From CAZJFH01 sp964545205 (GTDB lineage: Bacteria > Pseudomonadota > Alphaproteobacteria > Rhodospirillales > Magnetospirillaceae), in NCBI GenBank assembly GCA_964545205.1, contig CAZJFH010000018.1:15278-79277 (forward strand): a stretch of DNA of 64,000 nucleotides, in the 5' to 3' direction. Position 1 is the stretch's first letter, and each line of letters begins with the position of its first letter. The notes under the pieces are model-generated. The model was given only the letters and a program-made list of their open reading frames with translations, was not told the origin of the DNA and did no database searches. The position numbers were made by a program, and so were the translations under genes. Of the stretch, positions 29,249-38,361 are shown piece by piece.

Positions 29249-31540
29249 TCACGCGGTCAGATAAACGTCGACTCCGACCTCGACGTCGCCGAGGCCGGAC
29301 AACTCCTGGACGCCGGCCCACATCGTCGCGGTGTTCGTGCTCCAGGCCATGGTCGGGACGACATGGACGAAGGCCGAGGGCGCGCTGACGAAATACGGCA
29401 CCAGCATCACGCCCTGCGCCGTCGTCCTGGTGGTGTCGACCACGAATTTGCGCCCGCCCGAGGTCACGGTCTGGGTGCCGGTCTGGTAGGGCGATTTCGG
29501 CGTGCAGTCCCATCCGCCGATCCACTCGCCCGCGAGGCTGAACGGCGCGGATGCGTTCTTGGTGCCGACCGCGAAGTTGGCCGTGAACGGATAGGCCTGC
29601 ACCGGCGCCACGGCCACCGTGATCGCGCGCCGCATCGTGGTCTGCTCGGTCAGGGTGATGGTGCCCGAGCCCTGCGACGTGAGGTCGATGTCGCTGCCGC
29701 CGAAGCTCGACGCAAGCTTGACGGCATCCCTGCCCGCGACCAGGACGTAATAGTCGGTGTTCGCCGCCAGGGGGGCGGGCAGGCTGCCGGTGGACGATAT
29801 CTGGACCACCATTCCGGGCTGCAGGCGGTGCCCGGCGATGGTCAGGAGGTTGTCGGCATCGTCGACCGCCGAGACGGAATGTGTGTCCGACTGGTCGGTG
29901 AAGCAGCGATTGCCGCCGATCGACAGCCGCTGCGTCGACCACGTGCCGGCGGCGACGTGAATGCCGTCGCCGGTGGTGCGCAGCCCGTTGTCGTAACACC
30001 AGTTGCCGTCGATCGCGATGCGCACCGGCCCCTGGAAGTGGATCCCGTGCTGACCGCACAGCGAGACGTCGTTGTCGGCACAGCGGACTTCCTGGCAATC
30101 CACGCCGAGGACGCCGTCGACATAGGCGCCGACCACCTTGACGCCCGAGACCGACAGGCCCTCGTCCGCGCCGTCGATATGGACGCCGTACATCATGGTC
30201 CGGACGTCCTGATCGTCGGCGACGACGCCGCCACGCACGCTCACCGAGCGCCCCTCATCGGTGACCACGCCGCCGTCCCGCGTGTAGCTCTTGATCTGAA
30301 TGCCGGAACGATCGGCATCCGCCTGAGTACCGTCCTGACCGGCGCGCAGGACGGTATTGTCGGAGAGGACGGTGTCGGTGCAGCCCTGGACGGCGATGCC
30401 GGAGCGCGCGCTGGCGATGGCCACGTTGTCCGCCACGCTCGAGCGGGCGACCCCGATCAGGTTGTAGCCATTCGTCCCGGCGTCCCGGACGGTGTTGCCG
30501 ATCAGCTTGACGCCAACCGCGCCGGCCAGAATCCAGCCGCTCAGTCCGGGATTGATCACCGTGTTGTTCGACCACACGGCCCCTTCGACGGCGTGCCACG
30601 ATTCGTTCCGGAACGCATGCTGGCCGCAGTCGACCGCGGTGTTGCCGTCGAACACCACGCCGAATGCGGCTTTGCCCTCCAGGTAATACGCCGCCTGGCC
30701 GGAGGTCGCGGAACCGCAGTCGTAGGCGTAGTTGCCGGACACGATCGTGCCCTCGCCGCCGACGATCACGATCCCCGCGCGGGTCGTGGTCTCGATGCGG
30801 CAGCCCTCGATCTGACCGCCGACCGTCGCGCTGGCGTGGATGGCGTGGTCGAGGATGGCGTCGAGCCGGACGTTGGCGATGCGCCAGTTGCGGAACGCAG
30901 TCCCGGACGGACTGAAACGGATGCCCTGCGACTGGGTATTGGTGATGCGGACGTCCCGGATCGTCCAGCCGTCGACGTTCGCGGCGATCCGGATGGCGTG
31001 GGCATTGCCCCCGAAACCGGAGGTCTGGTTGGCCGCATTGCCGTCGATCGTGCCGAAGCCGCCGACCACGGCGCGCGCGTTCTCGATTTCGATCACCGGC
31101 TGGTCGGCGCCGTCGGCCAGCTTGAGGGTGGCGCCGCCTTCGATGATCACCTCCTGCCCGGCGGCCGGAACCAGGGTCGTGCCGATCAGATAGACGCCGC
31201 CGGCCGGACACACGACCACGCCGGCCCCGCTGTTCAGCGCCGACTGGATCGCCGCCGCGTCGTCGGTCGAATTGTCGCCCTTGGCGCCGAACCATTTGAC
31301 GCTGTACGGCGCGCCGTTGGTGGCCCGGATCCACCGGCCGCTGGCCGGGGCCGAGTCGAGCTCGATGATGGTGCCGCCGTTGCCGCTCGCCGAAGACGTG
31401 GACGACCAGTGGAAGACGCCTTCGCCGCCGTCGGCATCGGCGTAATAGCCCTCGACGTAGACCGTCGCCAGAGCCGCCGACGACGTGTCGGACAGCGCCT
31501 TCAGATCGGCGATCGTCGCGATGTACGAGATGTCTGCCAT
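29249..31540 (-). CDS. Tail spike or fibre with right-handed beta-helix
   Basis: A 763-residue protein with a short N-terminal module (MADISYIATIADLKALSDTS), then the entry motif of pectate-lyase-like spikes (VKWFGAKGDNSTDDAAAIQSAL, about residues 85-106), followed by many NTV/DNTV beta-helix rungs to about residue 560 and a C-terminal beta domain. Such spikes bind or cleave host surface polysaccharide; no catalytic site was identified. The start is set by AGGAG and by the shared N-terminus of the neighbouring spike. The gene lies near the 3' end of the tail operon. Confidence 0.85.
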   Translation of the reverse strand: MADISYIATIADLKALSDTSSAALATVYVEGYYADADGGEGVFHWSSTSSASGNGGTIIELDSAPASGRWIRATNGAPYSVKWFGAKGDNSTDDAAAIQSALNSGAGVVVCPAGGVYLIGTTLVPAAGQEVIIEGGATLKLADGADQPVIEIENARAVVGGFGTIDGNAANQTSGFGGNAHAIRIAANVDGWTIRDVRITNTQSQGIRFSPSGTAFRNWRIANVRLDAILDHAIHASATVGGQIEGCRIETTTRAGIVIVGGEGTIVSGNYAYDCGSATSGQAAYYLEGKAAFGVVFDGNTAVDCGQHAFRNESWHAVEGAVWSNNTVINPGLSGWILAGAVGVKLIGNTVRDAGTNGYNLIGVARSSVADNVAIASARSGIAVQGCTDTVLSDNTVLRAGQDGTQADADRSGIQIKSYTRDGGVVTDEGRSVSVRGGVVADDQDVRTMMYGVHIDGADEGLSVSGVKVVGAYVDGVLGVDCQEVRCADNDVSLCGQHGIHFQGPVRIAIDGNWCYDNGLRTTGDGIHVAAGTWSTQRLSIGGNRCFTDQSDTHSVSAVDDADNLLTIAGHRLQPGMVVQISSTGSLPAPLAANTDYYVLVAGRDAVKLASSFGGSDIDLTSQGSGTITLTEQTTMRRAITVAVAPVQAYPFTANFAVGTKNASAPFSLAGEWIGGWDCTPKSPYQTGTQTVTSGGRKFVVDTTRTTAQGVMLVPYFVSAPSAFVHVVPTMAWSTNTATMWAGVQELSGLGDVEVGVDVYLTA

Positions 31541-31559
31541 TCGTTTGCTCCTATGAAAA

Positions 31560-31579
31560 GGCCGCCCCGAGGGGCGGCC
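31560..31579 (-). terminator. Leader hairpin before tail spike 1
   Basis: GGCCGCCCC and GGGGCGGCC arms around GA; on the minus strand the stem is followed by TTTTCAT, AGGAG and the spike ATG. It has the look of an intrinsic terminator placed immediately before a gene, and is one of seven such elements in this element. Confidence 0.65.
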
Positions 31580-31724
31580 TGTTTGGGCAATGTCGCGTCG
31601 TCGCGACATCGTTGCTCTCGTTTGACGCGCCGCTCCCGAAGAGCGGCCAGTCGCGTCGATTTCAGGCCGAAGGCCGTCGTCGCTCACACCCACCGCGACC
31701 GCAACTTCGGGTTACGGCTCATGA

Positions 31725-32174
31725 TCACACCCACAGGCGATCGTGGGACACGTCCCAGGCGCGCAACTCGGGCGGGGTTTTGCCCTCCGCCTGCCGCTCC
31801 AGTTCGTCCGAACGGGCGCGCACGGTCCTGATCCAGCCGGCCGCAGCCCGCAGTTCAGCGGCTTCCGCCTCCTCTTCGGCGGTCCAGGCCCGCGAATACC
31901 GGACATCCTGCAGTTCGTTGGCGCGCATGTTCATGTTCGACTGCTTGGCCCAGGCGTAGCGCGCCAAGATCCTCCGCCGCGCCTCGGCTTTGATCCTGGC
32001 GATACACAGCCCGAGTTGCGCCGCCTCGTCCTGCGCATCGATCTCCGCCTCGGCCCGGGCGATCTCCTCGGGCGTCAGCGGCGCGACGGCAGGATCATCG
32101 AACAGCACGTCGCCATTGATGACCTGATAGCTCGCGTCGGGCCGAAGCCGCGCCACCACTGCTGTAATCCTCAT
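31725..32174 (-). CDS. Putative tail fibre accessory protein
   Basis: A 149-residue protein. The N-terminus (MRITAVVARLRPDASYQVINGDVLFDDP) resembles small fibre-associated phage proteins; a long Glu/Ala-rich helical middle and YSRAWTAEEEAEAAELRAAAGWI follow. No catalytic motif is seen. Its ATG overlaps the stop of the upstream spike gene (ATGA), which suggests it works with that spike, perhaps as a fibre chaperone. Assignment rests mainly on position. Confidence 0.45.
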   Translation of the reverse strand: MRITAVVARLRPDASYQVINGDVLFDDPAVAPLTPEEIARAEAEIDAQDEAAQLGLCIARIKAEARRRILARYAWAKQSNMNMRANELQDVRYSRAWTAEEEAEAAELRAAAGWIRTVRARSDELERQAEGKTPPELRAWDVSHDRLWV

Positions 32175-34303
32175 TGTTTCACCTCCACGATATCGACGAG
32201 CATGACGCCGGCAATCGACGACGCGGTGTCGCCAGAGTTGTTGAAGCGCACTGCGAAATTCGTGTCGCCCTCCAAAAGACCGCTGTCATACAGGGGATCG
32301 CCCCACGCCATCGCGCCGGAACGGCTGTAGCGCATGACGCCGGCGGTCAGATCGTGCAGCTCGATCGTCAGCGTCGGTCCGACACCGCCAAGTTCCGTCG
32401 TGCAGCCGGCGCCATACACCATGACGGCTCCGTCCTTCGGCACCTGGAACACCGCTATGTTCTGGTAGCCGCCAGCGGACAGTGAGGTGCGACCGTTGAT
32501 GGCCTGCTGCCCCACCAAGCGCCGGATGTGGTCGCCGGTCTTGTAGTTGAGCTGTTCTTTGCCCGCCTGGCGGAACAGCGCGTCATTGCTGGCCGCGACA
32601 GGCAGAATGTGGCCCGGACGCCACCCGCCCTTGCCGGCCGAGGCATTCACCGGGGTGATGTTGCTGCGGCCGTTGGCGTCATGCCACTCACCCAGCGCGT
32701 TGGCACCACCGTTGTGTATCCAGACGTCGTTCTGATAGCCCCACGTCCCGAGAATGTGGATGCCATAGCCGCCGTTGGTCTCGACGATGCCCTGCAGGTT
32801 GTTGCCGTAGTATTCGATCCGGCAGCCGTCGCCCATGCACGCATCGAAGGCCAGCGACGAGCCGCTGTTGATCGCCCCGCGCTCGATCCACAACCCGTGG
32901 CCGTAAGCGTTGGGGAACTGTACGGCATCGAACCGCTGGAGGTTTGACGTGCCCTGGTAGCTTCCCTGGTCGCCGGGAATATCGCCGTTGCCGGTCAACC
33001 ACAGCCCAGCGACGCCACTGTTCTGGAAGATACAATGGCGAAAGTTGCTGTAGGTGCTGTCGGCGCGGAAGGCGCCGGTCGCGTCGATGGCGCCGGTTTT
33101 CGGGTTGCGCCGTCCGACCAGCAGGCCGCCGGCCACCTGGAAATTCTTGGCCTGGAAGTTGAAGAAGTCCCAGTGGTTGCAGGAGGGCATGAAGACGCCG
33201 ACGCTGCCGTTGCTGGCGTAGCCGCGATCCGCCGTGACGTAGGCGCCGCCGCCATGACGGCTGCCTTGCAGTTCGATGGTGTCGGCATCGATCACCGTGG
33301 CCTGCCACGAGCCGTTGGCCTCGGTCACGTTGGTGCGAACCCCGGTCACATGGACCCAATCGTCGGTGGTGTAGCCGTGCGACGGAATCGTCAGCCGGAT
33401 CACACCGTCTTCACCGCCGGTCGAGGACGTGGCGTTGGTAATGTACTTGAAGCGCGTCCCGTAGCACTTGCCGCCCGATTCATAGCCGTTCACGAATGCC
33501 GATCCAGACAAGTCGAAGTTGTCGGCATCCACATAGATGATGCGCCAAAGGTCGTTGGCTTCCGTGGTGCCGCGGACACCCTGGACGTTGACCACCTCAC
33601 CGCCCACGAACCCGTGGCCGGTCACGGTCAGACGGATCAGACCGGAGCCGTTGTCGGCCGCTCCCGTCACCGTCTGGAGCGTCGGCATCGCGACGCTCGA
33701 ATAGAGATAGATGCCGTGGATGTGCACGTGCGTCGTGCGCCCCTCGGCCGGCTCGATCGCGTTCCCCGTCGCGCTGGTGTAGCGGATGGCGGTGCGGAAA
33801 ATACCCTGCCCGATCAGCGCCGTCTGGGGATAGACCCGCAGCGCACGATTGATCCGATAGTCCGCCGACGCCAGCTCGATGCGTCGGTCCATGCCGGCGG
33901 CGCCGCCGTCCTTGGCCGTGTCGATCGCCGCCTGGATCGCCGCCCAATCGATTTCGTCGGTCAGCGCCGTGGCGTGTGGATAGACCGCCTGCGCGGCAGC
34001 CAGACTGGCGAAGCGCGTGGACAGGGGATTGCTGCCCGATCCGATCGCCCCGAACATCTCCGGGGTCAGCGGCTTGTCGCCGGTCGAGCGACGCCAGCGG
34101 CCGGAAGCCGGGGCGCTGTCGGGCACGATCACCGTGCCGCCGTTCTCGGCTGCGGTCGATGCGCCGTCCCACCAGAAAACGCCTTCGCCGCCGTCGGCGT
34201 CGGCGTCATAGCCCTCGACGTAGACCGTCGCCAGCGCCGCCGACGAGGTGTCGGACAGCGCCTTCAGGTCGGCGATCGTCGCGATGTACGAGAGATCTGC
34301 CAT
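32171..34303 (-). CDS. Second tail spike with beta-helix fold
   Basis: A 710-residue paralogue of the other spike at the N-terminus (MADLSYIATIADLKALSDTS and DADGGEGVFWW) but different afterwards. It lacks the GAKGDNSTDD motif; instead the N-terminal module leads to MFGAIGSGSNPLSTRF and a DEIDWAAIQAAIDTAKDGG segment typical of pectin-lyase-fold spikes, then beta-rich repeats (TVTGHGFVGGEVVNVQGVRG and TIPSHGYTTDDWVHVTGVRT) and a C-terminal beta domain. The expected role is receptor binding; host specificity may be divided between the two spikes. Confidence 0.82.
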   Translation of the reverse strand: MADLSYIATIADLKALSDTSSAALATVYVEGYDADADGGEGVFWWDGASTAAENGGTVIVPDSAPASGRWRRSTGDKPLTPEMFGAIGSGSNPLSTRFASLAAAQAVYPHATALTDEIDWAAIQAAIDTAKDGGAAGMDRRIELASADYRINRALRVYPQTALIGQGIFRTAIRYTSATGNAIEPAEGRTTHVHIHGIYLYSSVAMPTLQTVTGAADNGSGLIRLTVTGHGFVGGEVVNVQGVRGTTEANDLWRIIYVDADNFDLSGSAFVNGYESGGKCYGTRFKYITNATSSTGGEDGVIRLTIPSHGYTTDDWVHVTGVRTNVTEANGSWQATVIDADTIELQGSRHGGGAYVTADRGYASNGSVGVFMPSCNHWDFFNFQAKNFQVAGGLLVGRRNPKTGAIDATGAFRADSTYSNFRHCIFQNSGVAGLWLTGNGDIPGDQGSYQGTSNLQRFDAVQFPNAYGHGLWIERGAINSGSSLAFDACMGDGCRIEYYGNNLQGIVETNGGYGIHILGTWGYQNDVWIHNGGANALGEWHDANGRSNITPVNASAGKGGWRPGHILPVAASNDALFRQAGKEQLNYKTGDHIRRLVGQQAINGRTSLSAGGYQNIAVFQVPKDGAVMVYGAGCTTELGGVGPTLTIELHDLTAGVMRYSRSGAMAWGDPLYDSGLLEGDTNFAVRFNNSGDTASSIAGVMLVDIVEVKQ

Positions 34304-34524
34304 TCGTTTGCTCCTATGAAGAAGGCCGCCCCGAGGGGCGGCCCGTTTGGGCAATATCCCGTCGCGCGGCGGCCGCTCGCACGGCCGTCGCGTCGTCGCG
34401 ACATCGTTGCTCTCGTTCGACGCGCCGCTCCCGAAGAGCGGCCAATTGCGTCGATCAGAGGTCGGTCATGGGTTCTCCTGTGAAAATGGGCCGCCCCGAG
34501 GGGCGGCACCGGGGCTACATCGAG
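34304..34524 (-). repeat. Duplicated leader with a five-codon gene remnant
   Basis: This intergenic stretch repeats the sequence upstream of the first spike and adds another hairpin (34490-34507, arms GCCGCCCC/GGGGCGGC). After that hairpin the minus strand reads TTTTCACAGGAG, an ATG, then Met-Thr-Asp-Leu and a TGA (around 34470-34484). It looks like the start region of a lost gene or a spare copy of the leader. No other gene is seen here. Confidence 0.5.
34324..34343 (-). terminator. Leader hairpin before tail spike 2
   Basis: Same GGCCGCCCC-GA-GGGGCGGCC hairpin as before spike 1, followed on the minus strand by TTCTTCAT, AGGAGC and the ATG. The surrounding 200 bp are also shared with the spike 1 leader. 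Confidence 0.6.
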
Positions 34525-34734
34525 TCAGCGGCCTTGCGCCGGCCGCCGGCCAGCCCGCCCCCGCACCCACTCCCGCACCGCCAGAGCGGCGCGGATGACG
34601 ACCAGGACGAAGGTCGCGACGAGGATCAGCGCCTGCAGCGCCGGTTCCAGTGCCTGCGTCCAGACGGTATGCAGGGAATAGCCGGCCACCCCGGCGGTCG
34701 CCGCGTCGGCGAAGGTTTTCTGCGGCATGCGCAT
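34525..34734 (-). CDS. Small phage membrane protein
   Basis: A 69-residue protein starting MRMPQKTFADAATAGVAGYS with one strong membrane helix (ALQALILVATFVLVVIRAALAV) and a basic C-terminus (RGRAGRRPAQGR). Arrangement and size would fit a small holin-like or spanin-like membrane protein, but no family was recognised. The start is placed after AGGAGCAGGAGCC. A leader hairpin precedes it. Confidence 0.5.
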   Translation of the reverse strand: MRMPQKTFADAATAGVAGYSLHTVWTQALEPALQALILVATFVLVVIRAALAVREWVRGRAGRRPAQGR

Positions 34735-34758
34735 GGCTCCTGCTCCTGGCATGAAAAG

Positions 34759-34778
34759 GGCCCGCGCTATGGCGGGCC
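34759..34778 (-). terminator. Leader hairpin before the small membrane protein
   Basis: GGCCCGC and GCGGGCC arms with a 6-base loop; followed on the minus strand by CCTTTTCAT and the ribosome binding site. It lies 20 bp after the DUF2793 gene stop. Confidence 0.55.
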
Positions 34779-34798
34779 GGCGAAGCTGGATCGGCTGC

Positions 34799-36733
34799 TC
34801 AGGCGATCTTGACCGAGACCAGCGGCCGCCCGTCCCCGCCGATCGCCTCGATCACCGCGAACGAGCGGATGTACTGGGCCAGCGTCAGGTCGGCCTCGGC
34901 GACAGGCGACGCGCCGATCGCGCCGTCCGCGGTGCGGGTCGGCACCAGGTACTTGCCGACATCCGCCGTCGTTGCCGCCACGTTGCACGGCACGACGCCG
35001 CACATCGCCATCCGATCCCAGTACTGCCGCTCGGTCTCCAGCGCCCCCTCGAATGCCGCCTTGCGTGCCAGCCAGGCATCGTGTTCGGCCGTGCCGTCCT
35101 CGGGCTCGTCGCCGACCGGCTCGACCCCGTAGAGGGCGCAGATATTCGCCTCGGCACCCCAGGAATCGTTGCCGACCAGATTGGGCGCCGTCGACTTGAT
35201 CAGGACGCGGCCGACCACGTCGTCGAACCGGTCGGTGAGCAGCCCGGCCGCGTCCAGCCCCAGAATCGCCCCCTTGGGGACGGCGCCGTACAGGGGCTCG
35301 ATCAGCCGCCGGTACTCGGCATAGTCGGCACCGCTGGCGTTCAGGGTGCCGGCGGCGTTGAGCGAGCGCGAGGTGGCGCCGTTCGCCGCCAGCCGCATGG
35401 CGGCGCCGCTGGTGTTCCAGCCGCTGCCGCTGGCGTTGTAGAAATACGCGCAGACGTTTCCGGCGTCCCTCACCTGCAGGATGGTCGCGGTGGCGTCGCC
35501 GGCCGAGCCGCGTTGGAAGGTGTGGAAGGAACCCGAGGCGGCGCCAGCGACCACCGCGCCGGCGTAGTTGACCGAAAACACCGAACCGGTGCCGCTCGAG
35601 GCCTGGAAGGCCAGGTTGGCCACGCTCGCCGCGGCCGCCTGCTGGGTGCCGACATAGCCGGGCGACAGGTCGACATGCACGCCGTCGGCGGTGGTCGAAG
35701 CCGGGTCGTAGCCTCCGAAGGTCACCTCGCCGCCGGCGGCCGCGAACACCTTGGTTCCGCCGACCGCCAAAGCGACGGCGCCCGACGCCTCGCGAAAGAT
35801 GCCGCTCGTCGTGGCGGCCGAGAAGCCATAGGTGGGCGCCGTGGCGCTGCCGTCGGGTCCCCGCATCGTCTTCGCCGACAGGGTCAGCGCGTTCTGCTCG
35901 GTCGCCACCCGGTCGTACGCGCTGCCGTTGTACAGGGCCAGATCGGCCGCCGCCGCCGCGCCGCCGTCGTAACGGTAGAACCGGATCTGGTTATTGGCGG
36001 CGCTGAAGAACGCGACTGCGTACTCGGTGTCGCCGACCGCCTCGTACAGCCTGGTCGCGCCGAAAAGCAGTTGCGATCCCTGGACCTGCAGCGTGCCGCT
36101 GAAGGCATGTCCGGCCGCCAGCGTGGTGGTCCCCGACAGGGTCGGGCTCTGCAAGGACTTGGCGCTCAGCGTCTGGGCATCGGTGGTGCCGACCACGGCG
36201 CCGGTCGGCGCCGCCTTGGCCGCCCAGGCGTCGAGTTCGGGATCGGCCGGCTGGTACACGCCGGCATGCGCATGGTCGCCCGCCGCCACGGTGCCGGCCG
36301 CCGTGCCGACACTGCGGGTCGCGGCGTCGCCCAGTTCCAGGGTGGCGCGCGCGCCGGCGGCATCGACGTCGTCGATCAGCGTCAGGCCGAAGGCCGAGGC
36401 CTCGACCTGCCAGGCCGTGCCGTCGTGGCGCAGCACGGCGCCCTCGTCGACGACCCAGCAGCGCCAGCCGGCGCGGGGCAAGATGAATTGCCAGCCGCCG
36501 TAATAGGCGGCGATCTCGCCGTCGTGGCCGGACCAGTCTCCGGTCGCGCCGGCGCCGACGATGTGGACGTCGCCCTCGGCCGGGTCGGCCGGCGGGGCGC
36601 TCGACGAGCGGCTGGCCGCCGTCGCCTGGCCCAGCACGTCCAGCAGGTTCAGGGCCTCGTTGTGCGTGACCTCCTTCTGCGCCTGGCCGGCGACGAGATA
36701 GGGCAGCCCGAGCCGGGGCGTGGTGTCGCTCAT
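34799..36733 (-). CDS. DUF2793 tail fibre protein with a possible self-cleaving C-terminal domain
   Basis: A 644-residue protein starting MSDTTPRLGLPYLVAGQAQKE, the N-terminal DUF2793 signature seen next to GTA-like tail hubs. Residues 1-150 hold the DUF2793 domain (GWRCWVVDEGAVLRHDGTAW), followed by repeat-like beta fibre sequence. The last 190 residues, beginning near SGADYAEYRRLIEP, resemble peptidase G2 or intramolecular chaperone domains that trim phage fibres, although key residues were not verified. It overlaps the upstream hub gene by 4 bp. Confidence 0.8.
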   Translation of the reverse strand: MSDTTPRLGLPYLVAGQAQKEVTHNEALNLLDVLGQATAASRSSSAPPADPAEGDVHIVGAGATGDWSGHDGEIAAYYGGWQFILPRAGWRCWVVDEGAVLRHDGTAWQVEASAFGLTLIDDVDAAGARATLELGDAATRSVGTAAGTVAAGDHAHAGVYQPADPELDAWAAKAAPTGAVVGTTDAQTLSAKSLQSPTLSGTTTLAAGHAFSGTLQVQGSQLLFGATRLYEAVGDTEYAVAFFSAANNQIRFYRYDGGAAAAADLALYNGSAYDRVATEQNALTLSAKTMRGPDGSATAPTYGFSAATTSGIFREASGAVALAVGGTKVFAAAGGEVTFGGYDPASTTADGVHVDLSPGYVGTQQAAAASVANLAFQASSGTGSVFSVNYAGAVVAGAASGSFHTFQRGSAGDATATILQVRDAGNVCAYFYNASGSGWNTSGAAMRLAANGATSRSLNAAGTLNASGADYAEYRRLIEPLYGAVPKGAILGLDAAGLLTDRFDDVVGRVLIKSTAPNLVGNDSWGAEANICALYGVEPVGDEPEDGTAEHDAWLARKAAFEGALETERQYWDRMAMCGVVPCNVAATTADVGKYLVPTRTADGAIGASPVAEADLTLAQYIRSFAVIEAIGGDGRPLVSVKIA

Positions 36734-38361
36734 ATCGTGATCTCCCGAGGAACGCCGCGACCGACCACGGCGCTGATCTGATGGATGCGGAACGCGGCGC
36801 CGGCGCCGGCGTCGGCGGCCTGCATGGCGGCCGTATAGACGGCGCTCGGCCCGGTGCTCGACAGGGTGCGCAGCACCGCGCCCGAGCCCGACACGACGTC
36901 GACCTCGTAGCGCTCGTCGGCCTCGACCAGCGGCACGTCGGCGCCGTCGATCCAGCCGCCCAGGACACGGGCGCGCCGCACCCAGGCGAGGCTGACGTCG
37001 CCGGATTGCGGATCGCGCGAAGCCCGCGGGTGGGCGACGCTGAACGGCCGCAGGCTGGCGCCGGTGTCGGCGAAGCTCTCGGCCGGCTGGTCTTCGGCGT
37101 ACAGGCCGGCCGTGACCGCCTTCAGCCAGAACACGGCCCCGATCGCCTCCTGCTGCCCGACGATCCGCGACAGATCGAAGGTGGTCAGAAGCAGGAAGGT
37201 CTCGCCGGCGGCATGGCCGGCGGTCAGGTGCTCGGTTCCGCGCCGCCCGCGCAGCAGTCCGGACAGCCGGTAGGTGTCGGCCGCCGTCAGCTCGGCCTGC
37301 CGGAACTGCACGATCTCGTCGCCGACCAGGGCCGCGTTGGCGCCGTTCAGCACCGACGCGCGGTCGCGGCTCTCGAGGCTGCCGTTGGCCAGCCGCACCG
37401 TGAGCCGCGAGACCTCGTCCCAGTGTGTGCAGGGGCCGTCGCCGAGAACGGTCTCGCAGACGCCCCAGGTCGCCGGCCCGCGCAGGGCGGCGAAACGATC
37501 GTAGGCGGTGCCGTCGAGCGACTTCATCAGCACGGCGCCGGGCCAGGAGCCGCCGGCCGCGGCGTCGAACGAGGCCGCGGCATACCATCCGGGGCCGTCG
37601 TCCTGGTCGCGCAGCGGCGGCAGGTCCAGGGCGAACAGGACGGTCGGCGGAACGACGCGCAGGCTGGACAGCCGCGCTCCCGGCCTGCCGCCGGTGGACG
37701 CCGAGCCCAGGAGCTCTGCGTCGTCCGGAACCGCCCGGATGCGAAACACCGTCGCGTTCGCCTCGACGGCGATCACCCGCAGGCGCACCGTCCGGCCGCC
37801 CAGGGCCAGTTCGACGATGTCGGCGGGCTCCAGCAACGCGTGCTCGGCATCGAGCTGAAACGCATAGGCGTCCCGCTCCAGCCACGGTTGATACAGCAGC
37901 CTTTCGGCGATCCGGCGCGCGACGTCGTCGTCGAGCGACAGCGGCAGTTCGACCGAGACCGCCGAAGACGCGCCGCCGGCCAGCCGGCGCGCCGTCTGGC
38001 AGCTGGTCTGGAAGTCGGTGGCGGTCGAGGCGTAGAGCACGTCCACCTGGCGCGGCAGCTCGCTTTCCCGCCCGCGCACGATCTCGACCAGGCTGCCCTC
38101 GGCGAACGGAATCAGATCCTCGGCCGACAGCACCGCGGCGACGTCGCCGCCGCGGGGCCGGAAGCACACCTGCCCGCCGCTCTCGACGGCGTCGAACGGA
38201 AACGCCTGCTGCAGGGTCTCCAGGCAGGCGCGCACGGTCGAACGCCGCGACAACGTCAGACCGGGAATACGGCCGGCGATCCCGGTCAGGTCGACGTCGA
38301 GGTCGGGATCGAAACCGGCGCGCCGGCACAAGTCGGCGATGATGGAGCGCAAGTCAGGCAT
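36730..38361 (-). CDS. Tail hub protein, C-terminal part (Phage-tail_3-like)
   Basis: A 543-residue protein. It matches the part of GTA gp15/baseplate hub proteins that follows the glycosidase domain: VDLTGIAGRIPGL, a middle RLLYQPWLERDAYAFQLDAEHALLEPADIVEL block and RLSGLLRGRRGTEHLTAGHAAGETFLLL, a strong hub signature. It overlaps both neighbours by a few bases, so this and the two upstream genes are probably made together as one split hub. Confidence 0.85.
   Translation of the reverse strand: MPDLRSIIADLCRRAGFDPDLDVDLTGIAGRIPGLTLSRRSTVRACLETLQQAFPFDAVESGGQVCFRPRGGDVAAVLSAEDLIPFAEGSLVEIVRGRESELPRQVDVLYASTATDFQTSCQTARRLAGGASSAVSVELPLSLDDDVARRIAERLLYQPWLERDAYAFQLDAEHALLEPADIVELALGGRTVRLRVIAVEANATVFRIRAVPDDAELLGSASTGGRPGARLSSLRVVPPTVLFALDLPPLRDQDDGPGWYAAASFDAAAGGSWPGAVLMKSLDGTAYDRFAALRGPATWGVCETVLGDGPCTHWDEVSRLTVRLANGSLESRDRASVLNGANAALVGDEIVQFRQAELTAADTYRLSGLLRGRRGTEHLTAGHAAGETFLLLTTFDLSRIVGQQEAIGAVFWLKAVTAGLYAEDQPAESFADTGASLRPFSVAHPRASRDPQSGDVSLAWVRRARVLGGWIDGADVPLVEADERYEVDVVSGSGAVLRTLSSTGPSAVYTAAMQAADAGAGAAFRIHQISAVVGRGVPREITI

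Noticed and set aside
34799..38329. Possible fusion of the DUF2793 protein with an upstream domain
   Set aside because: The first half is an Arg-rich shadow of the Phage-tail_3 gene; the true DUF2793 start is at 36733.
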